This document shows, piece by piece, positions 1 through 7,230 of a stretch of 13,611 bases of DNA (its first letter is position 1; each line of letters begins with the position of its first letter). This DNA comes from Gammaproteobacteria bacterium (lineage in GTDB: Bacteria; Pseudomonadota; Gammaproteobacteria; Chromatiales; Chromatiaceae). Under the pieces are notes generated by a model, which saw nothing but the letters and a program-made list of their open reading frames with translations, was not told the DNA's origin and ran no database searches. The DNA lies in assembly GCA_020630035.1 (NCBI GenBank), contig JAHDCB010000029.1, forward strand, positions 1-13,611, in the 5' to 3' direction. Both the position numbers and the translations under genes were made by a program.

Positions 1-420
1 GGAGAGAACAGTTGTGTCGGCCCGTTTGCTCGTATCCGGCCGGGGACGCAATTGGCACAAGCGACACATGTTGGCAATTTTGTTGAAATCAAAAAATCTC
101 AGATTGGTCAGGGTAGTAAGCTGAATCATCTGGCATATGTCGGTGACAGTGAAATTGGTCAGAATGTGAACCTGGGAGCTGGCACCATTACCTGCAATTA
201 TGATGGTGCGAATAAGCATAAGACAATTATCGGCGATAACGTCTTTGTCGGGTCTAACAGTGCGCTGGTAGCGCCGATTGAAATCGGTCAGGGAGCGACC
301 ATTGGTGCTGGTTCAGTACTTAGTCAGGATGCCGCAGCGAATAGCCTGACACTGACTCGAGGTCAGAAAAAAACGGTATCAGACTGGGTGCGGCCGCAAA
401 AAGCCAAGGATAAGGGGTAA
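1..420 (+). CDS. glmU: Bifunctional GlmU, C-terminal acetyltransferase part (5' truncated by window edge)
   Basis: GlmU acetylates glucosamine-1-phosphate and then uridylylates it to UDP-N-acetylglucosamine, the precursor of peptidoglycan and lipopolysaccharide. Only the last 139 residues are visible, about a third of the usual ~456, so the whole uridyltransferase domain lies off the left edge. The frame is open from base 1 and starts with GPFARIRPG-type sequence. The visible part is left-handed beta-helix hexapeptide repeat, including ATHVGNFVEIKKS, whose histidine (visible residue 23) matches the catalytic His363 of E. coli GlmU, and GAGTITCNYDGANKHKT. It ends with the expected short basic tail. 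The in-frame TTG at 52 is an internal codon, not a start. The stop lies three bases before glmS, so the two are almost certainly co-transcribed, and they supply consecutive steps of one pathway. Identity is clear from the motifs. Confidence 0.96.
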   Translation, partial: GENSCVGPFARIRPGTQLAQATHVGNFVEIKKSQIGQGSKLNHLAYVGDSEIGQNVNLGAGTITCNYDGANKHKTIIGDNVFVGSNSALVAPIEIGQGATIGAGSVLSQDAAANSLTLTRGQKKTVSDWVRPQKAKDKG

Positions 421-423
421 ATT

Positions 424-2247
424 ATGTGTGGCATAGTGGGAGCAGTGGCTCAGAAGGACGTAACACCTGTGCTGCTGGATGGGTTGCAACGACTCGAATA
501 TCGCGGTTACGACTCAGCCGGTTTGATTGTACAGGCAGCAGATGGCAGGCAACAGCGAGCGCGACAGGTGGGTAAAGTTGCAGCGCTGGCACAGTACCTG
601 GCCACGCAGCCGGTGAGTGGTACCACTGGTATTGCGCATACCCGCTGGGCGACTCATGGTAAGCCAGCAGAGTACAATGCTCATCCGCATATCAGCGACC
701 CGGTTGCAGTTGTCCATAATGGCATCATTGAAAACCATCATGAACTGCGCCAGGAACTGGAAACACAAGGCTACCAGTTTGCTTCAGATACGGATACCGA
801 GGTGATCGCCCACCTGGTTGCCAGTCTGTTAACCGAGGATGTGAGCTTATTGGCCGCAGTGCAGCAGGCAACCGAGCGTCTGGTCGGTGCTTATGCTCTG
901 GCGATTATTGCTGCACGTGCACCGGGTGAAATGATTGTGGTACGTGTGGGTAGTCCACTGGTCATTGGCATTGGTGCAGAAGGCCACTTTGTTGCTTCTG
1001 ATGTGTCAGCACTGTTGCCGGTAACACAACAGTTTATACATCTGGAGGAAGGCGATATTGCGCAAATCACCCGAACTCAGGTCCAAGTATTGGGTGCACA
1101 AGGACAACCAGTCGCACGTACTGTACATACTTCCGCGCTGAACGCAGACCGGGTAGAGAAGGCTGGTTATGACTATTACATGCAAAAAGAGATCTTTGAG
1201 CAACCAGCGGTCGTCGCAGAAACCCTGGAAGGGCGTATTCATCAGGATCGATTGCTGGAAGAAAGCTTTGGTTGTGAAATTAAATCATTGCTGGATCAAA
1301 CAGATGTCATCCATATTGTGGCATGTGGCACCAGCTACCATGCTGGCCTGATAGCGAAATACTGGTTGGAAGCGATCGGGATTTCCTGTCAGGTTGAGAT
1401 TGCCAGTGAATACCGCTACCGCCCTGTTGTGGTACCGGACAAGGCCTTGTTCTTAACGATTTCACAATCGGGTGAAACAGCCGATACACTGGCAGCATTG
1501 CGCACCGCAAAGCAGCAGCGGTATCTGGGAAGTATTGTTGTGTGTAATGTGCCGGAGAGTTCTCTGGTACGTGAGTCAGATGCAGTCTTGATGACCCGGG
1601 CTGGTCCTGAAATTGGTGTAGCATCAACCAAGGCGTTCAGCACCCAGTTGGTGGTGTTGCGTCTGCTGACCCTGAGCCTGGCGCGACGGCGTGGCATGGA
1701 TGCAGCACAAGAGCAGCAACATGTTGCTGCATTACGGGCCTTGCCACGTCAGATTGAAATGGTATTACAGCAAGATGCGCAGATTGCGGCATTAGCAGCT
1801 GACTTCGCAGTCGCCCGCAGTGTCTTGTTCCTGGGACGTGGGCCGTTTTATCCGGCGATGATGGAAGCAGCACTGAAGCTGAAGGAACTCTCTTATATTC
1901 ATGCTGAGGCCTATCCGGCTGGTGAGTTAAAGCACGGGCCACTGGCCCTGGTGGATGAGCAGATGCGGATTATCTGCGCGGTACCGGATAACCCGGTGGC
2001 AGATAAGGTGCTCTCTAATTTACAAGAAGTGCGAGCGCGTGATGGCCGTGTGTGTGTGTTGCATGATGCAACAGTGGCGCCGGAGCTGGACGAATATGCC
2101 GCCTGTGTTATGCCAGTGGCAGATGCTGATTTGTCATTGATTGTGTATAGTGTCGCCTTGCAACTGTTGGCCTACCATGTGGCTGTTATCAAAGGCACTA
2201 ATGTAGATCAACCGCGTAATCTTGCGAAATCTGTTACTGTTGAGTAG
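424..2247 (+). CDS. glmS: Glutamine--fructose-6-phosphate aminotransferase (isomerizing)
   Basis: GlmS converts fructose-6-phosphate and glutamine to glucosamine-6-phosphate, the first committed step towards UDP-GlcNAc; it acts in the cytoplasm as a dimer. The product is 607 residues against 609 in E. coli. The start is fixed by MCGIVGAV: the cysteine after Met becomes the N-terminal nucleophile of the glutaminase domain (about residues 2-240), which also shows HTRWATHG, NAHPH, VHNGIIENH and SDTDTE. Two sugar-isomerase (SIS) domains follow. They carry ACGTSYHAG near residue 300, SQSGET at 347-352, STKAFSTQ, and AEAYPAGELKHGPLAL with the ring-opening histidine. The C-terminus NLAKSVTVE keeps the catalytic lysine (residue 602). 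A GGATAAGGGG stretch just before the ATG, inside the end of glmU, is the likely ribosome site. No glmS ribozyme-like leader can fit in the three-base gap, as expected outside Gram-positives. Confidence 0.99.
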   Translation: MCGIVGAVAQKDVTPVLLDGLQRLEYRGYDSAGLIVQAADGRQQRARQVGKVAALAQYLATQPVSGTTGIAHTRWATHGKPAEYNAHPHISDPVAVVHNGIIENHHELRQELETQGYQFASDTDTEVIAHLVASLLTEDVSLLAAVQQATERLVGAYALAIIAARAPGEMIVVRVGSPLVIGIGAEGHFVASDVSALLPVTQQFIHLEEGDIAQITRTQVQVLGAQGQPVARTVHTSALNADRVEKAGYDYYMQKEIFEQPAVVAETLEGRIHQDRLLEESFGCEIKSLLDQTDVIHIVACGTSYHAGLIAKYWLEAIGISCQVEIASEYRYRPVVVPDKALFLTISQSGETADTLAALRTAKQQRYLGSIVVCNVPESSLVRESDAVLMTRAGPEIGVASTKAFSTQLVVLRLLTLSLARRRGMDAAQEQQHVAALRALPRQIEMVLQQDAQIAALAADFAVARSVLFLGRGPFYPAMMEAALKLKELSYIHAEAYPAGELKHGPLALVDEQMRIICAVPDNPVADKVLSNLQEVRARDGRVCVLHDATVAPELDEYAACVMPVADADLSLIVYSVALQLLAYHVAVIKGTNVDQPRNLAKSVTVE

Positions 2248-2288
2248 CACATCTGCCCTTGTGTTGCACAGAAAATGAAGGGATAAAA

Positions 2289-4880
2289 ATGCTTGTTGAC
2301 TATTATCGGCATGTTCGGGAACGTGAAGCACAGGGTATACCGCCGTTGCCGTTGCATGCAGCGCAGGTTACTGCTCTGGTACAACTGTGTCAGCAGCCAG
2401 ATGGCGAGGATCCGGCAGAATTGCTGCGTTTACTCAGTCAGCGAGTGCCACCGGGTGTGGACGAGGCAGCATGGGTTAAGGCAGGTTTTCTGGCCGCAGT
2501 CGCGCAGGGAAAGACCGTTTCCCCAGTCATGCAGCCAGCAGATGCAGTACGGTTACTGGGTACCATGCTGGGTGGTTATAACATCCAGCCATTGATTGAT
2601 CTGCTGGATGACCCGCAATTGGCTGAACTGGCTGCAGAGCAGCTCAAACATACACTGCTGATGTTTGATGCCTTCTATGATATCGAACAGAAGGCACAGG
2701 CAGGCCATCTGCAGGCGCAGGAGATTTTGCAGTCCTGGGCTGATGCGGAATGGTTTCAGACTCGTCCAGCAGTGCCAGACAGTATCACAGTCACTGTGTT
2801 TAAGGTGGCGGGAGAGACCAACACGGACGACCTGTCTCCGGCACAGGATGCCTGGTCGCGCCCGGATATTCCACTGCATGCCTTGGCGATGCTGAAGAAC
2901 CCACGTGAAGGGGTGGAAGATGCACCAGCACAGATTGCAGAGCTGACACAGAAAGGCCATCCGGTCGCTTATGTTGGTGATGTGGTGGGCACTGGCTCCT
3001 CCCGCAAATCAGCCACCAACTCTGTCTTGTGGCATACTGGCAACGACATACCGCATGTGCCAAACAAACGGCAGGGTGGCGTTGTGCTGGGTGGTAAGAT
3101 TGCGCCGATCTTTTTCAACACGCTGCAGGACGCAGGTGTGTTACCGATAGAAGTACCGGTAGATCAGCTGGCGACAGGGGATGTGATTGTGATCCGCCCA
3201 TATGCTGGACGGATAGAACGTGAAGATGGCAGTTTGATAGAAAACTTCAGTCTGAAGACCGAAGTATTATTAGACGAAGTTCGGGCAGGTGGGCGGATTC
3301 CGCTGATTATTGGTCGTAGCCTGACTGGTAAGGCGCGCGAATCATTGGGGTCAGGTCCATCTGAGGCGTTTCGTCGGCCACAGGATCCGACACAATCCAG
3401 CCATGGTTATACCCTGGCACAGAAGATGGTTGGGCAGGCCTGTGGAGTTGAGGGTGTTCGTCCGGGTACCTATTGTGAGCCTCGGATGAGCACAGTCGGC
3501 TCACAAGATACCACCGGCCCGATGACGCGTGACGAGTTGAAGGAGCTGGCTTGTCTTGGCTTTTCGGCGGATCTGGTGATGCAGTCTTTCTGCCATACCG
3601 CAGCCTATCCGAAGCCGGTGGATATTGAGACCCAACACACCTTGCCCGAATTTATCCAGACGCGAGGAGGTGTTTCATTGCGCCCGGGTGATGGTGTGAT
3701 TCATTCGTGGATGAACCGGATGTTGTTGCCGGATCAGGTGGGTACCGGTGGTGATTCGCATACCCGCTTCCCGCTCGGTATCTCGTTTCCGGCCGGATCC
3801 GGGTTAGTTGCCTTTGCCGCTGCCCTGGGAGTGATGCCGCTGGATATGCCGGAATCTGTCGTGGTGCGGTTCAGCGGCGAGATGCAGCCTGGCATCACGT
3901 TGCGGGATCTGGTGAATGCAATCCCATATGTGGCATTACAGCGCGGCTTGCTGACACTGGAGAAAAAAGGTAAACAGAATGTGTATAACGGGCGCATCAT
4001 CGAAATCCAGGGGTTGCCGGATCTGACCGTTGAGCAGGCGTTTGAACTATCGGATGCGACTGCAGAGCGTTCTGCTGCTGGTTGTACCATCGCACTTTCC
4101 GAAAAGTCAGTGGCGGATTATCTGCGCTCTAATATCGTGATGTTGCGCTGGATGATAGATCATGAGTATGGTGATGTGCGCACCCTGGAGCGGCGCGCGC
4201 GCGCGATGGAGGCCTGGTTGGCCGAGCCATCATTGTTGCAGGCAGATGCGGACGCGCAATATGCTGAAGTGATTGAAATCAATATGAGTGAGATCACTGA
4301 GCCATTACTGGCCTGCCCGAATGATCCAGATGATATTAAACCGCTATCGGCTGTCGCTGGTCGGGCAATAGACGAAGTATTTATCGGCTCCTGCATGACC
4401 AATATCGGGCACTTTCGTGCAGCCGGGAAATTACTGGACGCTGCCGCAACAACCTTACCGACCCGACTATGGATAGCACCACCGACCCGGATGGATCAAC
4501 ACCAGCTGATGGAAGAAGGCTACTACAATATCTATGCCGCAGCGGGTGCGCGTACCGAAATGCCAGGCTGTTCTCTATGCATGGGCAATCAGGCGCGGGT
4601 GATGGCAAACGCGACAGTTGTGTCAACTTCAACCCGTAATTTTCCGAATCGTTTGGGCCAGGGTGCTGATGTCTATCTGGCTTCAGCTGAGCTGGCAGCG
4701 GTCACCGCCACGCTGGCTCGCCTGCCGAGTCTGGATGAATATCAGGCCTATGCCAGTCAGATAGATACGCTGGCACCGGAAATCTATCGTTATCTCAATT
4801 TTGATCAGATGCCTGATTTTGTGCAATCAGCTCAACAAGCCCAGCAAGCCCAGCAGGATATTGTGGTTAATCTGAGCTGA
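2289..4880 (+). CDS. acnB: Aconitate hydratase B (bifunctional aconitase / 2-methylisocitrate dehydratase)
   Basis: AcnB interconverts citrate and isocitrate in the TCA cycle using a [4Fe-4S] cluster; family members also hydrate 2-methylaconitate and can bind mRNA as apo-protein. The product is 863 residues (E. coli 865). The order is AcnB-specific: N-terminal HEAT-like domain (GVDEAAWVKAGFLAAVAQGK, GGYNIQPLIDLLDD), then the swivel domain (TNTDDLSPAQDAWSRPDIP, GDVVGTGSSRKSATNS), then the catalytic domains (RPGDGVIHSW, GTGGDSHTRFP, AERSAAGCT). The cluster ligands are C702, C761 and C764, in GSCMTN and PGCSLCMGN, with the same 59 and 3 spacing as in E. coli. I chose ATG 2289 rather than ATG 2259: MLVDYYRHV aligns with the family N-terminus and AAGGGA lies just upstream. 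Only 41 bases separate it from glmS, with no terminator visible, so co-transcription is plausible. Its place between glmS and the atp operon is unusual. The C-terminal tail carries a short AQQ repeat. Confidence 0.97.
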   Translation: MLVDYYRHVREREAQGIPPLPLHAAQVTALVQLCQQPDGEDPAELLRLLSQRVPPGVDEAAWVKAGFLAAVAQGKTVSPVMQPADAVRLLGTMLGGYNIQPLIDLLDDPQLAELAAEQLKHTLLMFDAFYDIEQKAQAGHLQAQEILQSWADAEWFQTRPAVPDSITVTVFKVAGETNTDDLSPAQDAWSRPDIPLHALAMLKNPREGVEDAPAQIAELTQKGHPVAYVGDVVGTGSSRKSATNSVLWHTGNDIPHVPNKRQGGVVLGGKIAPIFFNTLQDAGVLPIEVPVDQLATGDVIVIRPYAGRIEREDGSLIENFSLKTEVLLDEVRAGGRIPLIIGRSLTGKARESLGSGPSEAFRRPQDPTQSSHGYTLAQKMVGQACGVEGVRPGTYCEPRMSTVGSQDTTGPMTRDELKELACLGFSADLVMQSFCHTAAYPKPVDIETQHTLPEFIQTRGGVSLRPGDGVIHSWMNRMLLPDQVGTGGDSHTRFPLGISFPAGSGLVAFAAALGVMPLDMPESVVVRFSGEMQPGITLRDLVNAIPYVALQRGLLTLEKKGKQNVYNGRIIEIQGLPDLTVEQAFELSDATAERSAAGCTIALSEKSVADYLRSNIVMLRWMIDHEYGDVRTLERRARAMEAWLAEPSLLQADADAQYAEVIEINMSEITEPLLACPNDPDDIKPLSAVAGRAIDEVFIGSCMTNIGHFRAAGKLLDAAATTLPTRLWIAPPTRMDQHQLMEEGYYNIYAAAGARTEMPGCSLCMGNQARVMANATVVSTSTRNFPNRLGQGADVYLASAELAAVTATLARLPSLDEYQAYASQIDTLAPEIYRYLNFDQMPDFVQSAQQAQQAQQDIVVNLS
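4830..4856 (+). repeat. Three tandem 9-bp units encoding AQQ-AQQ-AQQ at the AcnB C-terminus
   Basis: GCTCAACAA, GCCCAGCAA and GCCCAGCAG run head to tail in frame, giving AQQAQQAQQ before the final residues DIVVNLS. The repeat lies beyond the conserved RYLNFDQM block, in the tail that is variable in AcnB proteins. It looks like a slippage-generated low-complexity tail with no evident catalytic role. Confidence 0.8.
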
Positions 4881-4913
4881 TCATTTTAGTATTTGTTTCT
4901 GCAAGGAGTGTGA

Positions 4914-5741
4914 ATGATGCCAACACAAAATAACGCGGCTCCGAAAAAACCAACGCTGTCGCAACAGGTGAAAACACAAGCAACGAAGATTGAACATCTG
5001 ACTACGCAGTTGCAGCAGAAAGAAGATGAATTGACGGCGTTAGCGGCGCAGTCGGATACTGAGCAGCAGACACTGCAAGCACGGTTACACAAAAGTGAAG
5101 TCGCACGCCAGGCAGCTGGCATTGCATGCGATCAGCAAAAGAAAAAAGTTACCAATATTACCCGGAAGCTGACGCAAAAAGAAAAGCAACTACAACAGCT
5201 CACGACAGAATTAACCGATAAATTAGCAGCTGCTGAAACACAACTGACCGATATCTCCGGCCAGCAGCGCACGATAGAATCTGAAAATATCGTTAATCTG
5301 CACATTATTGCCGGGATGGCGCTTGGGTTGTTGCCGGTGCCGATTCTGGATGTTGCTGCATTGACCGGTGTGCAGCTAAATCTGTTGCGTAGTTTATGTA
5401 AACACTACAATGTTGAGTTTAATGAGCAGAAGGGTAAGGCCTTTATACATTCATTGATCAGTGGTGCTTCGCCGGTTGCTTCTGTCGTTGGTTTGAGTAG
5501 CATTGTGAAGTTCATCCCGGCGATTGGTACCCTGGGTGGTGGCATTAGTATGGTAATTGGCTCAGGTACCTCAATTTATGCGGTCGGCCAGGTATTTATC
5601 ACTCACTTTCGTTCTGGTGGCGACCTGCAGAATTTTGCTGTTGAACAGTGGAAGACTTTTTTCAAGGCGAAGCTGCAGGAAGGCAAGGTTGAAATCAGTG
5701 ATCGGATACAGCATGTGAAGCAGTTGGCCAGCTCAGCCTGA
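4914..5741 (+). CDS. Uncharacterised coiled-coil protein with C-terminal DUF697-like hydrophobic domain
   Basis: I do not recognise a named gene. The 275-residue product has two parts. Residues ~16-125 are rich in Q, K, E, T and L with heptad-like spacing, predicted as a long coiled coil, and show no signal peptide. Residues ~126-232 are hydrophobic and resemble the DUF697 (YcjF-type) domain: HIIAGMALGLLPVPILDVAALTGVQLNLLRSL, then an amphipathic KHYNVEFNEQKGKAF segment, then glycine-rich hydrophobic stretches (ISGASPVASVVGLSSIVKF and IPAIGTLGGGISMVIGSG) that could be membrane hairpins. The tail (233-275) is soluble and charged. AAGGAG at 4903-4908 supports either ATG 4914 or the adjacent ATG 4917. 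It follows acnB by 33 bases and precedes atpI by 43. DUF697 proteins have no settled biochemical function; inner-membrane association is inferred. A link to ATP synthase rests only on position. Confidence 0.82.
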   Translation: MMPTQNNAAPKKPTLSQQVKTQATKIEHLTTQLQQKEDELTALAAQSDTEQQTLQARLHKSEVARQAAGIACDQQKKKVTNITRKLTQKEKQLQQLTTELTDKLAAAETQLTDISGQQRTIESENIVNLHIIAGMALGLLPVPILDVAALTGVQLNLLRSLCKHYNVEFNEQKGKAFIHSLISGASPVASVVGLSSIVKFIPAIGTLGGGISMVIGSGTSIYAVGQVFITHFRSGGDLQNFAVEQWKTFFKAKLQEGKVEISDRIQHVKQLASSA

Positions 5742-5758
5742 ACTGAAAAATCCGACCA

Positions 5759-5786
5759 TTGACCAAGGCATAATACCCAGTATAAT
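5759..5786 (+). promoter_or_regulatory. Near-consensus sigma-70 promoter overlapping the atpI start codon
   Basis: TTGACC (5759-5764; one mismatch to TTGACA), a 16-base spacer, and a perfect TATAAT (5781-5786). Transcription would begin near 5793. This is the best promoter match I see in the window and sits just where an atp operon promoter is expected. However, its -10 box contains the first two bases of the atpI ATG (5785-5787), so a transcript from it would lack that start codon and would express atpB onwards but not AtpI from 5785. Seen: the two boxes and spacing. Inferred: activity and start site. Confidence 0.6.
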
Positions 5787-6195
5787 GCTCGCTCGCAATT
5801 GCAGTCCGATAACAGAACGTCATCGTGCCAGACGCATACTGTTTGCCCAAAGCTTGTTATCAATCATATCAGCTGCGATTGTCTTACCGTTTGGAGTGCT
5901 GGTCGCGCGGGATATGTTGTGTGGCGGCAGTGTCGCTGTACTGGGTTCTGCAGTACTGGCTTACTTTACCTCGGGTGAGTATCGGGCAGCACGGCCTGAT
6001 GCCATTGTCAGGCACTTTTATCTTGGTCAGCTGGCTCGCTTCAGTGTGATTGTTGGCGCATTTGCCATCATTATGCTGGTTGTCAGCGATATCAATCCGG
6101 TAGCCTTATTGGCTGCCTTTTTTATTGTCCAGGTTTTGCCATTAGTTGTGGTCAATCTTTATGACCGCAGGGCGTTTGCCGATCAACGTAAATAA
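5785..6195 (+). CDS. atpI: ATP synthase accessory protein I (AtpI)
   Basis: AtpI is a small inner-membrane protein encoded first in many atp operons; in other bacteria it assists c-ring assembly or stability and is not part of the final enzyme. The 136-residue product (E. coli ~126) has a basic N-terminus (ERHRARR) and four hydrophobic segments at about 18-40, 44-62, 83-101 and 104-124. The charged loop between helices 2 and 3 (RHFYLGQLARF) fits the family, and the C-terminus is short and charged. Sequence is poorly conserved in this family, so the call rests on topology plus position seven bases before atpB. The start is uncertain: ATG 5785 has no good ribosome site (the nearest AAGG is 16 bases upstream) and overlaps the -10 box of a strong promoter. 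The frame is open back to the previous stop but holds no better start. A later start would cut into the first membrane helix. Confidence 0.82.
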   Translation: MLARNCSPITERHRARRILFAQSLLSIISAAIVLPFGVLVARDMLCGGSVAVLGSAVLAYFTSGEYRAARPDAIVRHFYLGQLARFSVIVGAFAIIMLVVSDINPVALLAAFFIVQVLPLVVVNLYDRRAFADQRK

Positions 6196-6201
6196 TGTTT
6201 T

Positions 6202-7065
6202 ATGGCTGGTACAGAACTCACCTCTGCTGAATATATCAAACATCACCTGACGAATCTGACGTTCGGGTACCATCCGGAAACCGGCTGGGGTATGGCACAT
6301 TCCGCACAGGAAGCGGCTGCCATGGGCTTTAATGCCATCCACCTGGATTCCATAGGCTGGTCTGTTGGTTTGATTGCATTGTTTGCGTTTTATTTTCGTC
6401 GGGCTGCACAGCAGGCCACGGCAGGTATTCCAGGTGTCCTGCAGAACGGCGTGGAAATGATCATTGATTTTGTCAATGAGAGTGTCAGGGGCTCTTTTTC
6501 AGGTAAAAATGACTTGGTTGCGCCATTGGCACTGACCATATTCTGCTGGGTTTTTCTGATGAACCTGATGGATCTGGTGCCGGTAGATCTGTTGCCCTGG
6601 CTATTCAGTCTGATGGGTGTGCACTATATGAAGGTTGTGCCAAGTACTGATCCGAATATCACCTTTGCGCTGGCACTCGGCGTATTTATGCTGATTTTGT
6701 TTTACAGCATCAAAATAAAAGGTGTGGGTGGCTTTGTCGGTGAACTCACCGGGATACCGTTTCAGACGGATAATCTGTTACTGAAGCCATTCTTTATGCT
6801 GGTTAACCTGGTGCTCGAAGGGGTAAATCTGATTGCCAAACCGATTTCATTGTCGCTGCGGTTATTTGGCAATATGTATGCTGGCGAGATGATCTTTATT
6901 CTGATTGCATTGATGTACAGCGGTGGCTGGCTGATCGGAATCTTTGGTGGTGCGTTGCAGTTTGTCTGGGCAGTGTTTCATATTTTAGTGGTCACGCTGC
7001 AGGCGTTTATCTTTATGACCTTGACCATTGTTTATCTGGATATGGCGCACGCAGACCATCACTAA
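6202..7065 (+). CDS. atpB: ATP synthase Fo subunit a
   Basis: Subunit a forms the two proton half-channels against the c-ring in the inner membrane. The 287-residue product has five to six membrane helices. The decisive motif SLSLRLFGNMYAGE holds the essential arginine (R220, equal to E. coli R210) and E229 (E219). The last helix WAVFHILVVTLQAFIFM keeps the histidine (H260, E. coli H245) and glutamine (Q267, E. coli Q252). GVEMIIDFVNESVRGSF is the conserved cytoplasmic loop. The loop after E229 is five residues longer than in E. coli. There is no clear Shine-Dalgarno before ATG 6202, and the atpI stop lies seven bases upstream, so translational coupling to atpI is likely. An ATG at 6195 overlaps the atpI stop but is out of frame. 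Confidence 0.98.
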   Translation: MAGTELTSAEYIKHHLTNLTFGYHPETGWGMAHSAQEAAAMGFNAIHLDSIGWSVGLIALFAFYFRRAAQQATAGIPGVLQNGVEMIIDFVNESVRGSFSGKNDLVAPLALTIFCWVFLMNLMDLVPVDLLPWLFSLMGVHYMKVVPSTDPNITFALALGVFMLILFYSIKIKGVGGFVGELTGIPFQTDNLLLKPFFMLVNLVLEGVNLIAKPISLSLRLFGNMYAGEMIFILIALMYSGGWLIGIFGGALQFVWAVFHILVVTLQAFIFMTLTIVYLDMAHADHH

Positions 7066-7080
7066 ACACAACATAGGGGG

Positions 7081-7101
7081 AGAGGTGTTGCTCGAGCCTC
7101 T
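7081..7101 (+). other. Small hairpin in the atpB-atpE gap
   Basis: AGAGG (7081-7085) pairs with CCTCT (7097-7101) around an 11-base loop that contains the palindrome CTCGAG. It is short and may not be stable alone, but it sits five bases before a much stronger hairpin, giving two tandem stems just after the atpB stop. Confidence 0.4.
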
Positions 7102-7105
7102 TTGG

Positions 7106-7155
7106 TCGTGGGCGAGGTTAAACCTGCCCACGATTTAAATTTGATTTGATTTTTT
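7106..7155 (+). terminator. Strong hairpin plus T-rich tract between atpB and atpE (attenuator-like)
   Basis: TCGTGGGC (7106-7113) pairs perfectly with GCCCACGA (7126-7133). After one bulged G (7114), a further four pairs form (AGGT 7115-7118 with ACCT 7122-7125), closing a three-base loop. The stem is followed at once by a T-rich stretch that includes a six-T run at 7150-7155. It resembles an intrinsic terminator, though the longest T run is about 16 bases from the stem, so termination may be partial. Because atpE and six more subunit genes lie downstream, full termination is unlikely unless another promoter follows. Alternative roles are an RNA processing or stability element that raises atpE transcript relative to atpB. 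Confidence 0.55.
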
Positions 7156-7169
7156 CGGGTACGTATACA
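7141..7169 (+). promoter_or_regulatory. Possible weak promoter upstream of atpE
   Basis: TTGATT (7141-7146) and TATACA (7164-7169) are separated by 17 bases. Each matches the sigma-70 consensus at four of six positions. It lies in the T-rich tract after the strong hairpin and about 60 bases before the atpE start, so it could restart transcription of atpE onwards. The region is AT-rich, which makes chance matches likely. Confidence 0.3.
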
Positions 7170-7209
7170 CGGTACCGTACAGATTCATCTTTCGTCTGCC
7201 TTTGTCATC

Positions 7210-7230
7210 TAATTTATACTGGAGATCAAC
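7210..7230 (+). promoter_or_regulatory. atpE translation initiation region
   Basis: A U/A-rich stretch (CTAATTTATACT) leads into ACTGGAG, with GGAG at 7221-7224 and six bases to ATG 7231. A U-rich element before an ACTGGAG ribosome site is the known translational enhancer layout of E. coli atpE, which raises subunit c output to match its many copies per enzyme. The resemblance is by eye; function is inferred. Confidence 0.5.

Noticed and set aside
52..420. A separate 122-residue acetyltransferase-like gene starting at TTG 52.
   Set aside because: The frame is open to base 1 and the upstream residues match GlmU, so this is the 3' part of a longer gene cut by the window edge.
4193..4205. Thirteen-base alternating GC run in acnB (possible Z-DNA or slippage site).
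   Set aside because: It encodes normal Arg-Ala-Arg residues in a conserved-length region of AcnB, with no frame change; it is explained by codon choice.
5721..5745. Bulged stem (CAGTTGGC with GCC-TG-AACTG) at the end of the DUF697-like gene, as a terminator.
   Set aside because: The stem is short and interrupted, and it is followed by A residues, not a T tract on this strand.
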